Shown: one piece after another, positions 1-7,314 of the stretch
Position numbering within the stretch: position 1 is the first letter of the stretch
How the letters are laid out: every line of letters starts with the position of its first letter
Origin: JANXQG01 sp037147235
GTDB taxonomy: Bacteria > Planctomycetota > Planctomycetia > Pirellulales > Thermoguttaceae
Length of the DNA stretch: 7,411 nucleotides
NCBI GenBank assembly: GCA_037147235.1
Contig: JBAWVO010000315.1
Location: 1-7,411 of the forward strand
Direction of reading: 5' to 3'
Made by a program: the position numbers and the translations under genes
The notes under the pieces: model-generated
What the model was told of the DNA's origin: nothing
Databases searched by the model: none
Seen by the model: only the letters and a program-made list of their open reading frames with translations

Positions 1-2520
1 CTGGAACCGATCGAACTTGCACTGTTGCTTAATCTCTAGCGGGTTGTCGAGATTCGAGCCGGGCATGTCGGGACGGGGATGCTTGGTCAACATTTCTTTG
101 CCGGCTTGCAGAATCGCCAGTGCCTGGCTGTATCGCGGATCGCTCTTGTTTGGAATGCGTGCCAAGCAAGGACTGATTTCCGGTCGTGTGAAACTCGCTT
201 GCAGCATATCACCGGCGACATTCACGCCGGTCAGACTGCCGAGCTTCTGCACCTGCCCGCCATTGAGCGGACAGCGACCGTAGGCATTGTCGCGATACAT
301 GCCCCCGGCATACTCGGGGTAATACGGGGCGTTGATGTCAATCCAGGTGACAATGCGGTCGAAGTCCTCGTGATTAAGCTTCACCTCACGGTCAATCTCC
401 GCCTTGCCGTGCCCCTTCACAAGGACTTCCGCCAAGCGGCTGACGTGCGATCCCCAGGTCATGGGCATGAGCACGCGGGCAGGCCCCGCCCCTACAACCT
501 TAACATAGTTTTTCCTGCGGAGTTCCACGTAGGAGGTATTGAAACACGAGTTGACGTCCCCTGCCAGGTTGAGCTTTTTGCCTGCCTCCTTGCCATAATC
601 ATGGCACGATACACAATTTCGATCGAAGGCCGGCTGGACCTCGACAAGGTAGCTGAAGTTTCTCGCCGGACCGTACCAGGGCGTGAGCTTGCTTGGATTC
701 CGACGCATGGCCAGCGGCGTGGTGTTACTGGTGGCGGTGCCGAGTCGATACTCGTGGCAGCCGACGCAGCCGGCATGTTCGCCCGGCCGTGCGATCGTGC
801 CGCTTCGCATTGACTGCACGAGCATGCCCTTCTCGTCGAGCAATTGGAAATAGACGAACTTATCTGCCGGCACGGCGAAATATGCGCTGCCGTCGGCTTC
901 GACGGGTGCCGTACCGACGATGGCCTTGTTATTAAAGTCGTTCCAGGCCATGCCCGGTGCCTGCTGCCCGGTGCCGCCATCCCAGCCGGTGTGTGTCCAA
1001 AAGCGTTTCTCGGGCGATTCCACGACGCGGAGTTGCTTGACGCTCCCCGGCTTAATCTTGTCCATGCCCGTGCCTTGATACACATTGGACACGTAAAAAT
1101 ACCCTTCCGTCTTGCTGAGATCAACGCGCGAGGGAATAACCGGCGGCCTGACCCTTGCAGCCAGCGGCCGGGGATTGAAGCACCCGGGGCCTTCGACATG
1201 GACCAAAATCTCGTTGCCAAAAACATCCAGCAGGTAGATCCCCATCTGCTCTCCCTGCCCCGTCATGCGCGAGCAAAGAAAATAGTTGGCCGAGAGCGGG
1301 TAGGGGTTCTGGTATTTAGGTCGAATACTCTGAAACGTGTCGTAACCTCCGTGGCCGACCCGGCCGACGGCAGGAGCAGGCCAGGTCCGTACTACCGGCG
1401 CGCGGCCATCCACGCCCAACCGCCGGTCGAGAATCGCCAGCGCACCCCAAGGGCGGTCGTGGCATGAGGAGAAAGTGCAGATTACCTGCTCCGTGCCGGG
1501 AATGGCGCGGGCTTCAAGCTTTGCCCCAGGCGACTCGGTGCTGTTGCCGTAATACACCACATGGTTGGTGCCGTCGGGGTTGGTCGTCCAGAGGCCCTGT
1601 GCGTCACCAAAGTTGCGATCGACGTACTCCCAGCGATCGTAAATCACGCGACCGTCGGGCAGCAAGGAGGCATGCCCCTCGTGCAGCGTGCTGTGGCCAA
1701 TCTGTTGGATGTTGGCCCCGTCCGCATCCATCGTGAAGAGGTTGCCCATGATGTGCCGGTTGCACATACAGTATTTGGGCTCGCGGGTCGATGTGAAGAG
1801 GATCTGGCCGCTGGGCAGGTGGATCGGGTCAATATCGCTGACGCCCGGGCCGAAGGTCAATTGCTTCAGGTTCGTGCCGTCAATGTTGATCTCGTAGAGG
1901 TGGTAATCGTCTCGGGCGTCCAATCGCATCGAGAAGAGGACTTTTTTGCCGTCAAAACTAATGTCGGGATCGCGCACGATGCCCTTGGGCACCTCATAAA
2001 TACTCGTCGCAACCGCAACGGATGCGTTGGCCGCTTTGGCATCAGGGCCGGACTGCGGAGCGGGCTGGGTAAGTCGGATCGTTTTCAACGAACCACCGCC
2101 ACGGAAGCTACCCGTGTTGATCTCGCCCGTCTGAAACATCGTCTCGGTGTTGTGATGGTCAGACGCATACTGCGCTCGCACAACGAACAGCAACGGCTGC
2201 TCGCTAAGGAGTGGGTTGGCCAGCAATGCCTCGCGTCGCAGGCTCTCAAATTGCCGTTGAAGCTCCACTACCTTGGGGCCAGCCGCCGTTTTCATCTCGC
2301 TTTCGATGCGATCCAGCCTTGCCAGATACTGCGGACCTTGGGGGTAGCGCACCGCAAAAGTGGCGATCAGGTCGGTAACCGCCTGCCGAACGGCCTGTCC
2401 ACCGACAAGTTCAACTGCTCGGGCTTGCGGCGTTACGAACGCAGTCGCGCAGCACACTGCTATGACTACCGCCTGCCGGACGACAGGCGTGACACTCAGA
2501 AGAAGGGGGTTTTTCCACAT
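1..2520 (-). CDS. HzsA-related secreted multihaem/beta-propeller protein (3' end outside window)
   Basis: The minus-strand frame stays open for 840 codons from the ATG at 2520-2518 to the left edge, so the C-terminus is missing. The start has AAAGG at 2533-2529, 8 nt upstream, and is followed by a signal peptide (hydrophobic residues about 6-30, likely cleavage after Ala-Arg-Ala at 33-35). Propeller-type PD40 repeats lie at about 183-246 and 275-330, each with a D-G-T/A-N turn. Two c-type haem motifs follow: CVGCH at 585-589 and CVSCH at 636-640. This order (secreted, propeller, then CXXCH) and motifs such as RWEYVD (296-301) match what I know of proteins named HzsA-related, after the hydrazine synthase alpha subunit of anammox bacteria. 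Those relatives are common in non-anammox planctomycetes and have no established reaction. I infer a periplasmic redox or electron-transfer role. No hzsB/C-like gene is visible, so hydrazine synthesis should not be assumed. Family call is good; function is unknown. Confidence 0.87.
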   Translation of the reverse strand, partial: MWKNPLLLSVTPVVRQAVVIAVCCATAFVTPQARAVELVGGQAVRQAVTDLIATFAVRYPQGPQYLARLDRIESEMKTAAGPKVVELQRQFESLRREALLANPLLSEQPLLFVVRAQYASDHHNTETMFQTGEINTGSFRGGGSLKTIRLTQPAPQSGPDAKAANASVAVATSIYEVPKGIVRDPDISFDGKKVLFSMRLDARDDYHLYEINIDGTNLKQLTFGPGVSDIDPIHLPSGQILFTSTREPKYCMCNRHIMGNLFTMDADGANIQQIGHSTLHEGHASLLPDGRVIYDRWEYVDRNFGDAQGLWTTNPDGTNHVVYYGNSTESPGAKLEARAIPGTEQVICTFSSCHDRPWGALAILDRRLGVDGRAPVVRTWPAPAVGRVGHGGYDTFQSIRPKYQNPYPLSANYFLCSRMTGQGEQMGIYLLDVFGNEILVHVEGPGCFNPRPLAARVRPPVIPSRVDLSKTEGYFYVSNVYQGTGMDKIKPGSVKQLRVVESPEKRFWTHTGWDGGTGQQAPGMAWNDFNNKAIVGTAPVEADGSAYFAVPADKFVYFQLLDEKGMLVQSMRSGTIARPGEHAGCVGCHEYRLGTATSNTTPLAMRRNPSKLTPWYGPARNFSYLVEVQPAFDRNCVSCHDYGKEAGKKLNLAGDVNSCFNTSYVELRRKNYVKVVGAGPARVLMPMTWGSHVSRLAEVLVKGHGKAEIDREVKLNHEDFDRIVTWIDINAPYYPEYAGGMYRDNAYGRCPLNGGQVQKLGSLTGVNVAGDMLQASFTRPEISPCLARIPNKSDPRYSQALAILQAGKEMLTKHPRPDMPGSNLDNPLEIKQQCKFDRFQ

Positions 2521-2557
2521 CAAGGGAACCTTTGGTTGGTATTTTCGACTCTACACG

Positions 2558-2587
2558 GATATACATCGTAGTCTTCCATGTTAACAA
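2558..2587 (-). promoter_or_regulatory. Weak candidate sigma70-type promoter for the HzsA-related gene
   Basis: Read on the minus strand, TTGTTA (2587-2582) and TATATC (2563-2558) are separated by 18 nt and lie about 40-70 nt upstream of the ATG at 2520. Each hexamer matches the consensus at four of six positions. The location is right but the match is poor, and planctomycete promoters are not well described, so this is only a candidate. Confidence 0.2.
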
Positions 2588-2598
2588 ATTGGCTCGTT

Positions 2599-2639
2599 AT
2601 ATTCAAGCAGGTCATATTCAAGGTCACATTCAAGCAGGC
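2599..2639 (+). repeat. Three imperfect tandem copies of an ATATTCAAGCAGGTC-like unit
   Basis: Copies are at 2599-2613 (15 nt), 2614-2625 (12 nt, lacking three bases of the unit) and 2626-2639 (14 nt, starting ACATTC). They directly adjoin the left arm of the palindrome that begins at 2641. Role unknown; it may be simple slippage duplication. Confidence 0.6.
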
Positions 2640-2640
2640 A

Positions 2641-2776
2641 TCCGGCCAGGTGTGTGGCAAGATTTTCTGGCAATCGCGTGGCACGGGCTTCCAGCCCGTG
2701 GAATTCGACACGGGCAAGATGCCCGTGCCACGATGGCATCCGTCTGCCAGAGAATCTTGCCACACACCCGGTCGGA
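2641..2776. repeat. Nested palindromic element (REP/MITE-like dispersed repeat)
   Basis: The outer arms 2641-2672 and 2745-2776 are inverted copies of each other with 29 of 32 bases matching. Inside them, CGTGGCACGGGC (2677-2688) pairs perfectly with 2721-2732, and a third, innermost pair GCCCGTG (2694-2700) and CACGGGC (2709-2715) closes on an 8-nt loop. The inner unit translates in different frames to HGQDARAT- and TGKMPVPR-type peptides. From experience these are recurrent spurious peptides in planctomycete annotations, which marks the unit as a genome-wide dispersed repeat. No transposase is encoded. The inner unit is off-centre relative to the outer arms by 4 nt, which suggests one repeat inserted within another palindrome. 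Confidence 0.8.
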
Positions 2777-2810
2777 CGTTTCGGCGGGGTCAGGAGACCC
2801 GCGCCGAACG
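2777..2810. repeat. GC-rich stem-loop next to the nested palindrome
   Basis: CGTTTCGGCGGGGTC (2777-2791) pairs with GACCCGCGCCGAACG (2796-2810) around an AGGA loop; the arms match apart from one bulged base on each side. No T-run follows on either strand, and a terminator would be unexpected between divergent genes. The translated peptide (GQETRAE type) resembles another recurrent planctomycete repeat, so I read it as a second dispersed repeat unit. Confidence 0.65.
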
Positions 2811-2811
2811 C

Positions 2812-2843
2812 TGGACGGGCGAAATCAATAAAATACCCGTCCA
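2812..2843. repeat. Inverted repeat with AT-rich loop
   Basis: TGGACGGG (2812-2819) is perfectly inverted as CCCGTCCA (2836-2843) around a 16-nt AT-rich loop. It lies about 155 nt upstream of the LysM gene start and directly follows the previous hairpin. It could be an operator-like dyad or the end of the repeat cluster; the sequence does not decide. Confidence 0.5.
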
Positions 2844-2984
2844 AACTGCCATAGCATTATAAATCTTTTTCGCGTAGGATGCCCGCGCTAAAGTCGGTAA
2901 TCTTTGGCTGGATTGGTTGGTGTCGGGCGATAGGATGTCGCCACCAATGGCAGGTTGGTTCTCACATATTGGACATGATTCGTC

Positions 2985-2991
2985 AAGGAGG
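2985..2991 (+). promoter_or_regulatory. Strong ribosome binding site fixing the LysM gene start
   Basis: AAGGAGG lies 6 nt before the ATG at 2998. It decides against an in-frame TTG at 2917, which would add 27 residues with no signal-peptide character ahead of the membrane segment. Confidence 0.85.
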
Positions 2992-2997
2992 ACGGTC

Positions 2998-4209
2998 ATG
3001 AATGCGCTCAAAAATATCGTGTTTTTCGGCCTTTTGCTCGCAGTGCTTGGCGGGGTCTACCTCTCGCTGAACCGTTCGCCGGAGCCTGCGTTGCCACCGG
3101 GGCTGTCGGGAGATACAAGGCCGCCGAGGATCGATATTCCCGGTCTGACGAATGCCCCGCCGACAGCAATCTCGGCCGGCCAGGAAACCAACGGCATTGC
3201 TGGTTTTCCGGCACAACCGCCGCCGATGTCCAGTCCGCCGGCCGCTGGCTTAATAGCCCCGCCGTTCCAGCCACCCGTGGCCGCCGGCCCGACGAATATA
3301 GCACCGCCATTTCCGTCCGCTGGCTCGGGTGCATTGGCCACCCCGCCGCCTGCCGCGCAGGTCTCGCTTGCAGTGCCGGTCTCGCCGCTAGGTTTGAATT
3401 ACCCATCGGGCGTCCGAGATCCATTTGGTACAGGAAGCGGCCCGGCTACTTCTCTTCCTCCGCCGCTTACGATCAATCCCGCGACTCCGCTAGGTGCCGT
3501 GCCGCCAACGCCGGCCAACACTTCGTCGTCAACTAATCTTGAACTGATCATGCAGCAGGTCAGGCTGAAGGTTGGAGAGAACCGATTTGCCGACGCGCTG
3601 TTGATTCTTAGTCAGCTTTACGGCAACCCCGACCTGCCAACATTCCAGGCGCGAGAGGTTACGCGAATTCTGGACCAGATGGCCGCCAAGGTGATCTACT
3701 CACGCGAGCACTGCTTGGATAATCCTTACTTGGTTCAGACAGGCGACACCTTGGAGACCATCGCCGACCGCTACAAGGTGCCGGCCTTGCTTCTGGCACG
3801 CATCAACGGCATTGGCGATCCACAAAACCTTCCGCCGGGCAAGGAGCTTAAGGTATTCAAAGGTCCCTTCAGCGCGCATATCAGCACCGATCGCTCGGAA
3901 ATGACGTTGATGCTCGAAGGCCGCTATGCGGGCCGATTCAGTGTCGTGTTGAGCAACGACTTGTGCCAAGCCCCGAATTTGTGTACGGTTCGCGATAAAC
4001 GATTACGGACGGCAGTCGCCGGCAGTGAATCGGGTAAGGCGTGGATCGAATTGGGTCATGCCAACGGCAATATCAACATGCAGGGAACCAACGATACACG
4101 GGTCACGACCGGCGCGAATAGTCGCAGCTCGATCTGGCTGAACGAGCAGGACATGGACGACGTGATTGGAATTCTTTCCGTGGGATCGCGTGTAATTATC
4201 CAGCGGTGA
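2998..4209 (+). CDS. Membrane-anchored LysM protein with degenerate L,D-transpeptidase (YkuD-like) domain
   Basis: The 403-aa product starts at the ATG with a strong Shine-Dalgarno. Residues about 5-24 form a single membrane segment. Residues about 27-175 are rich in Pro, Ala, Gly and Ser and probably disordered. A helical, TPR-like part spans about 180-238. A LysM domain, which binds peptidoglycan, spans about 244-287 (YLVQTGDTLETIADRY, then INGI, LPPGKEL). Residues 289-402 resemble the beta-rich L,D-transpeptidase domain (LMLEGRYAGRF at 304-314, GILSVGSRVII at 391-401). Active enzymes of this family carry IxIHGT and SxGC[I]R; here these read INMQGT (359-364) and SRSSIW (375-380). The nucleophilic Cys is Ser378, the His is Gln362, and the usual Arg is Trp380. 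Cys323 and Cys329 sit in a loop that is normally Gly/Pro-rich. I infer a catalytically dead, wall-binding periplasmic protein. Its stop overlaps the next gene's start. Confidence 0.85.
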   Translation: MNALKNIVFFGLLLAVLGGVYLSLNRSPEPALPPGLSGDTRPPRIDIPGLTNAPPTAISAGQETNGIAGFPAQPPPMSSPPAAGLIAPPFQPPVAAGPTNIAPPFPSAGSGALATPPPAAQVSLAVPVSPLGLNYPSGVRDPFGTGSGPATSLPPPLTINPATPLGAVPPTPANTSSSTNLELIMQQVRLKVGENRFADALLILSQLYGNPDLPTFQAREVTRILDQMAAKVIYSREHCLDNPYLVQTGDTLETIADRYKVPALLLARINGIGDPQNLPPGKELKVFKGPFSAHISTDRSEMTLMLEGRYAGRFSVVLSNDLCQAPNLCTVRDKRLRTAVAGSESGKAWIELGHANGNINMQGTNDTRVTTGANSRSSIWLNEQDMDDVIGILSVGSRVIIQR

Positions 4210-7200
4210 CGCCTCGCACGATCCATATCGGTGCCAGCTTCGCCATCGTGCTGGTGGCTTATTGGACCTACGCGCTGTTGGCGGTGCCGTGGATCGAACC
4301 GCCGCCCCCGCTGCCCAAAGAGTCCACCGGCCCGACCACCGTGTCCACCGTGCCGCGAGGCAACGATCTTGCGGTTCTCTTCCCGCCCGACTCCTGGCAG
4401 CTTCGCGACGCCAAAACCATCAACAGCAACGGCCGGGCCATGCTGCTGTGGCAGAAGTACCAGAACCACGATAACGGCTGGGTTGATCTCAAGCCGCTGA
4501 CGATCATCTTCATGCTCGATGAGACCGTGCTCGACCCCATCGAGCGATTGCGCCACGCCGTGGTGTTGGAGGTGCCCGAGGGCGCGAATCTGCGTTTCGA
4601 CCGGCCGCTGGATCTAAATAAAGGCGGCATCGGCCGGCTGATCGAAGGCCGGCTTCGCGGGCCGGTGCGGATCCGCAGCCAAGGTAAGCGGCCGAACGGT
4701 CAAGACGACTTGCTCGTGAATACCCACGACGTCGATCTCAGTGAACAGCGAATCACCACGGCCAGCGAGGTCGATTTTCGCTGGGGTCTTCACTCGGGCC
4801 GCGGGCGGCAGATGGAGATCAAGCTCTTGCCTCGCCTGGGACCGCGAGTCGCGAACCAGGACGGACCGAACATCGGCGGCATCGAACAGTTCCAGCTCGA
4901 ACACGTCGAGCGATTGCACTTGGATATGAGTTCGGCCTCGGCGGCGACGGCCAAGGGCAACGCCCCCCAGTCGCAACCGACGGGCTCGGCGATGCTGGGT
5001 ACGCTCTCCTCGCCTGCCGCACCGATTGAGATTACCTGCCGTGGGCCGTTCCACTTCCATCTGATCGAGCAAATAGCCACCTTCCGCGACCAGGTTGACG
5101 TGCTGCGGATTCAGCCCAACGGCCCGTGCGACCGCATGAGCTGCGAGCTGCTTTCGATCTTCTTCACGCGGCCGGCCCCGCGGCCGGGCGCGACACCGCC
5201 CTCAAAACAGACCGCGCCGGGATTTGATCTCCAACCTACCCGCATTGTGGCTCAGGGCACACCCACCACGCTCAGCGCGCCGATGGATCATCTGCAAGCT
5301 CGAGCTGGAAGATTGCAATACAACCTGAACGATGGACAGATCTATCTGGAAGACACGCAGGAGGTGATGCTGCAAAAGGAATCCAACGAAATTCACACGC
5401 AAAGCCTTCGCTATACCCCAGGACCGCCAGGCCACACGGGGCAATTTCAGTTGATTGCCGGAGGCCCCGGATGGCTGCGAGGTAAAATGGCCGACCGGCC
5501 AGGTCAACAGCTTGAAGCCCGTTGGCGCGAGAAGCTGGAGATTCGGCCCCAGGACCAGAGCCAAGTGATCTCGCTCAGCGGCGGGGCAACACTGAAACTC
5601 CAGGCCATGGGCCAGCTCGATGCCCGAGATATTCACTTCTGGCTGCACGAGACACCCCAAAACGCCGCAGGGCAGAGCAGCTTCCAGCCCGATCGACTGC
5701 TTGCCGAAGGTAGCGTCGTGGGCACATCGCCCCAATTCTCCAGCAAGGTACAGCGATTGGAAGTTTGGTTCACCAGCACTGCGCCTGTCGCACCCGCTGC
5801 TTCCACGGCAGGAGTTGCCGTAGCCAGCTCGCCCGAGCCTTATCTGCAATCGACCACGGCCTCCCCACCCTCGGCCAGTCTCTCGCAAGGGGAGAGGGGA
5901 GCAGCCGCGCCTGCGGTGTCACGAATCCCGCCGCTGGGCACGCAAGGTCCCGTGGCGGCCGATGGTCGGCAATCGCATCTGGAAATTAGTGGCCGCCTGC
6001 TGCAAGCGCGCGTGCTCCTGCGCGATCAGCAGCATGGCGATCTGACCGAGGTCACGGTCGTCGATAACGTGAAACTGCAAGAAACGCAAACGGCTCAGCC
6101 TAACGATCTACCGCTGTTGATCACGGGCCAATGGCTGCATGCCACGGAGGCCAACTCGCCACGGACCAAGGTGACGGTTAAAGGCGAACCGGCCCACATG
6201 GAGGGCCGTGGCATGAGCCTTACCGGACCAAACATTCAGATCGATCGGGGCGCCAACAAGCTCACCATGGAAGGCCCCGGGCAGATGGAAAAGTTCCTCG
6301 ATCGCGACCTGGAAAACCGACCCCTAAGCCAAGCCGGCACCGTGAAGATCGATTGGCAAAAGGGGATGGTCTTCGACGGCCGCAAGGCCCATTTCCAGGA
6401 ATTGGTCAACGTCACGGGTAATTCGCAACGGTTGCAGACCAGTTGGCTCGATATCTACTTCCAGCAGCCGATCAGCTTCTCGGATGCCAAGCCGCAGCAG
6501 CCGCCGTTGGTCGAAAAGCTGATCTGCGGTGACGGCGTCTTCGTCGAGAACCGCACGATCGAGGCCGGACAGCAAGTTTCCTACGATCGCATTCAGTTGA
6601 AAAACCTCGATCTGAACAATATCAGCGGCGATTTTCACGCCGACGGGCCGGGCTGGTTGGTCAGCGTTCGCCGTGGCGGCGGCCAAGGTTTCTCCATGCC
6701 CGGCGGGCCGCTCGCCGGATCCGGACGCCCGCCAACAACTCGCCCGGTCGGCTTCGGCTCGCCACCGCCCAGTCCGTCCGACCTCAATTCGTTGACGTGC
6801 CTCCACCTGCGATTCATGAAGTCGATCACCGGCAACAAGGTTCGCAAAGATCTTGTGTTCCATGGGCAGGTCCGCACGGCCTACGCGCCCGCACAATCGT
6901 GGACGACCACGCTGGAAAGCGACGATCCAAACCGCCTTGGGCCGCAGTCCGTCGTGATGCGATGCGAGAACCTGGCGGTCAACGACATGAGTCCCGTGTC
7001 GGGCAGCAGCGGCGGTAATCTGGAACTGGCCGCGCTGGACAACGTGATCGCCGAAGGGTCGAATTTCACCGCTCGCAGTGCTAGGCTAACCTATACTCAG
7101 GCGAAGGATTTACTGATCCTGGAGGGCGACGGACGGAGCGACGCCGAACTTTTCAAGCAGGAACGCGAAGGGCTTCAGGCCTCGCGTTTTGCAGCCCAGA

Positions 7201-7304
7201 AGATTCTTTACTTCCTCAAAACAGGTCAGGTGAACGCCGATGGCGTGCGTTCGCTGGACATGAATCAAACCCCCGGCCGGTCGATGGTGCCGGGAAGGAA
7301 ATAG
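4206..7304 (+). CDS. Large membrane-anchored OstA/LptA-like envelope protein
   Basis: The 1032-aa product starts at GTG 4206, which overlaps the upstream TGA as GTGA; no Shine-Dalgarno is visible, so reinitiation after the LysM gene is likely. Residues about 6-28 form one membrane segment followed by a Pro-rich turn, leaving a periplasmic body without catalytic motifs. Several beta-rich stretches have the alternating pattern of OstA/LptA/LptC jellyroll repeats (A-x-G, then A-x-x-L-x-Y, then L-x-G/D): about 345-404, 496-521, 616-695, 772-818 and, clearest, 939-982. Low-complexity linkers lie at about 525-570 and 826-860. LptA is usually under 200 residues, so this would be a greatly extended relative. 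In that family the jellyrolls form a groove carrying lipopolysaccharide from inner to outer membrane; I infer a comparable lipid-bridge or scaffold role. The alternative is an unrelated planctomycete beta-repeat protein. The reading frame is secure; the family call is moderate. Confidence 0.6.
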   Translation: MTPRTIHIGASFAIVLVAYWTYALLAVPWIEPPPPLPKESTGPTTVSTVPRGNDLAVLFPPDSWQLRDAKTINSNGRAMLLWQKYQNHDNGWVDLKPLTIIFMLDETVLDPIERLRHAVVLEVPEGANLRFDRPLDLNKGGIGRLIEGRLRGPVRIRSQGKRPNGQDDLLVNTHDVDLSEQRITTASEVDFRWGLHSGRGRQMEIKLLPRLGPRVANQDGPNIGGIEQFQLEHVERLHLDMSSASAATAKGNAPQSQPTGSAMLGTLSSPAAPIEITCRGPFHFHLIEQIATFRDQVDVLRIQPNGPCDRMSCELLSIFFTRPAPRPGATPPSKQTAPGFDLQPTRIVAQGTPTTLSAPMDHLQARAGRLQYNLNDGQIYLEDTQEVMLQKESNEIHTQSLRYTPGPPGHTGQFQLIAGGPGWLRGKMADRPGQQLEARWREKLEIRPQDQSQVISLSGGATLKLQAMGQLDARDIHFWLHETPQNAAGQSSFQPDRLLAEGSVVGTSPQFSSKVQRLEVWFTSTAPVAPAASTAGVAVASSPEPYLQSTTASPPSASLSQGERGAAAPAVSRIPPLGTQGPVAADGRQSHLEISGRLLQARVLLRDQQHGDLTEVTVVDNVKLQETQTAQPNDLPLLITGQWLHATEANSPRTKVTVKGEPAHMEGRGMSLTGPNIQIDRGANKLTMEGPGQMEKFLDRDLENRPLSQAGTVKIDWQKGMVFDGRKAHFQELVNVTGNSQRLQTSWLDIYFQQPISFSDAKPQQPPLVEKLICGDGVFVENRTIEAGQQVSYDRIQLKNLDLNNISGDFHADGPGWLVSVRRGGGQGFSMPGGPLAGSGRPPTTRPVGFGSPPPSPSDLNSLTCLHLRFMKSITGNKVRKDLVFHGQVRTAYAPAQSWTTTLESDDPNRLGPQSVVMRCENLAVNDMSPVSGSSGGNLELAALDNVIAEGSNFTARSARLTYTQAKDLLILEGDGRSDAELFKQEREGLQASRFAAQKILYFLKTGQVNADGVRSLDMNQTPGRSMVPGRK
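5860..5900 (+). repeat. Dispersed-repeat sequence carried in frame inside the OstA-like gene
   Basis: The stretch encodes SPPSASLSQGERG (residues 553-565). The DNA, with CTCTCGCAAGGGGAGAGGGG at its core, resembles a widespread dispersed repeat that typically reads as SPxLSxGERG-type peptides in many bacterial genomes. It contains a small CTCTC/GAGAG hairpin and sits in a low-complexity Ala/Pro/Ser linker, where an in-frame insertion would be tolerated. Recognition is from memory of such repeats, not from a search. Confidence 0.5.
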
Positions 7305-7314
7305 CGGGCGGTGG

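Larger units (their letters stand above)
2521..2997. other. Divergent intergenic region rich in inverted repeats
   Basis: These 477 bp separate the HzsA-related gene from the LysM gene, so both promoters should lie here. Short open frames exist on both strands at about 2520-2860, but they are translations of palindromic repeats and have no convincing protein character. From 2844 to 2984 I see no gene or hairpin, only an isolated TATAAA at 2858-2863 without a matching -35 element. Confidence 0.8.

Noticed and set aside
492..1226. Minus-strand 244-codon frame
   Set aside because: It is a different frame of the same strand as the HzsA-related gene; its Arg/Ser/Pro-rich translation is a typical high-GC shadow.
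79..2571. Long plus-strand open frames (79-813, 844-1467, 1561-2571)
   Set aside because: They are antisense to the uninterrupted 840-codon minus-strand frame, which has a signal peptide, propeller repeats and CXXCH motifs. The plus-strand translations show no domain character.
2777..2810. Stem-loop as a transcription terminator
   Set aside because: No T-run follows on either strand, and it lies between the 5' ends of divergent genes where no transcript should end.
2520..2862. Small open frames in the intergenic region on both strands
   Set aside because: They arise from the palindromic repeats; peptides such as HGQDARAT and GQETRAE recur as spurious products of dispersed repeats.
2858..2863. 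TATAAA as a -10 element for the LysM/OstA-like unit
   Set aside because: There is no recognisable -35 hexamer 16-18 nt upstream, so the match alone is too weak to call.
2917..2997. Upstream TTG start for the LysM gene
   Set aside because: The extension lacks a ribosome site and would put 27 polar residues before the membrane segment; the ATG at 2998 has AAGGAGG at ideal spacing.
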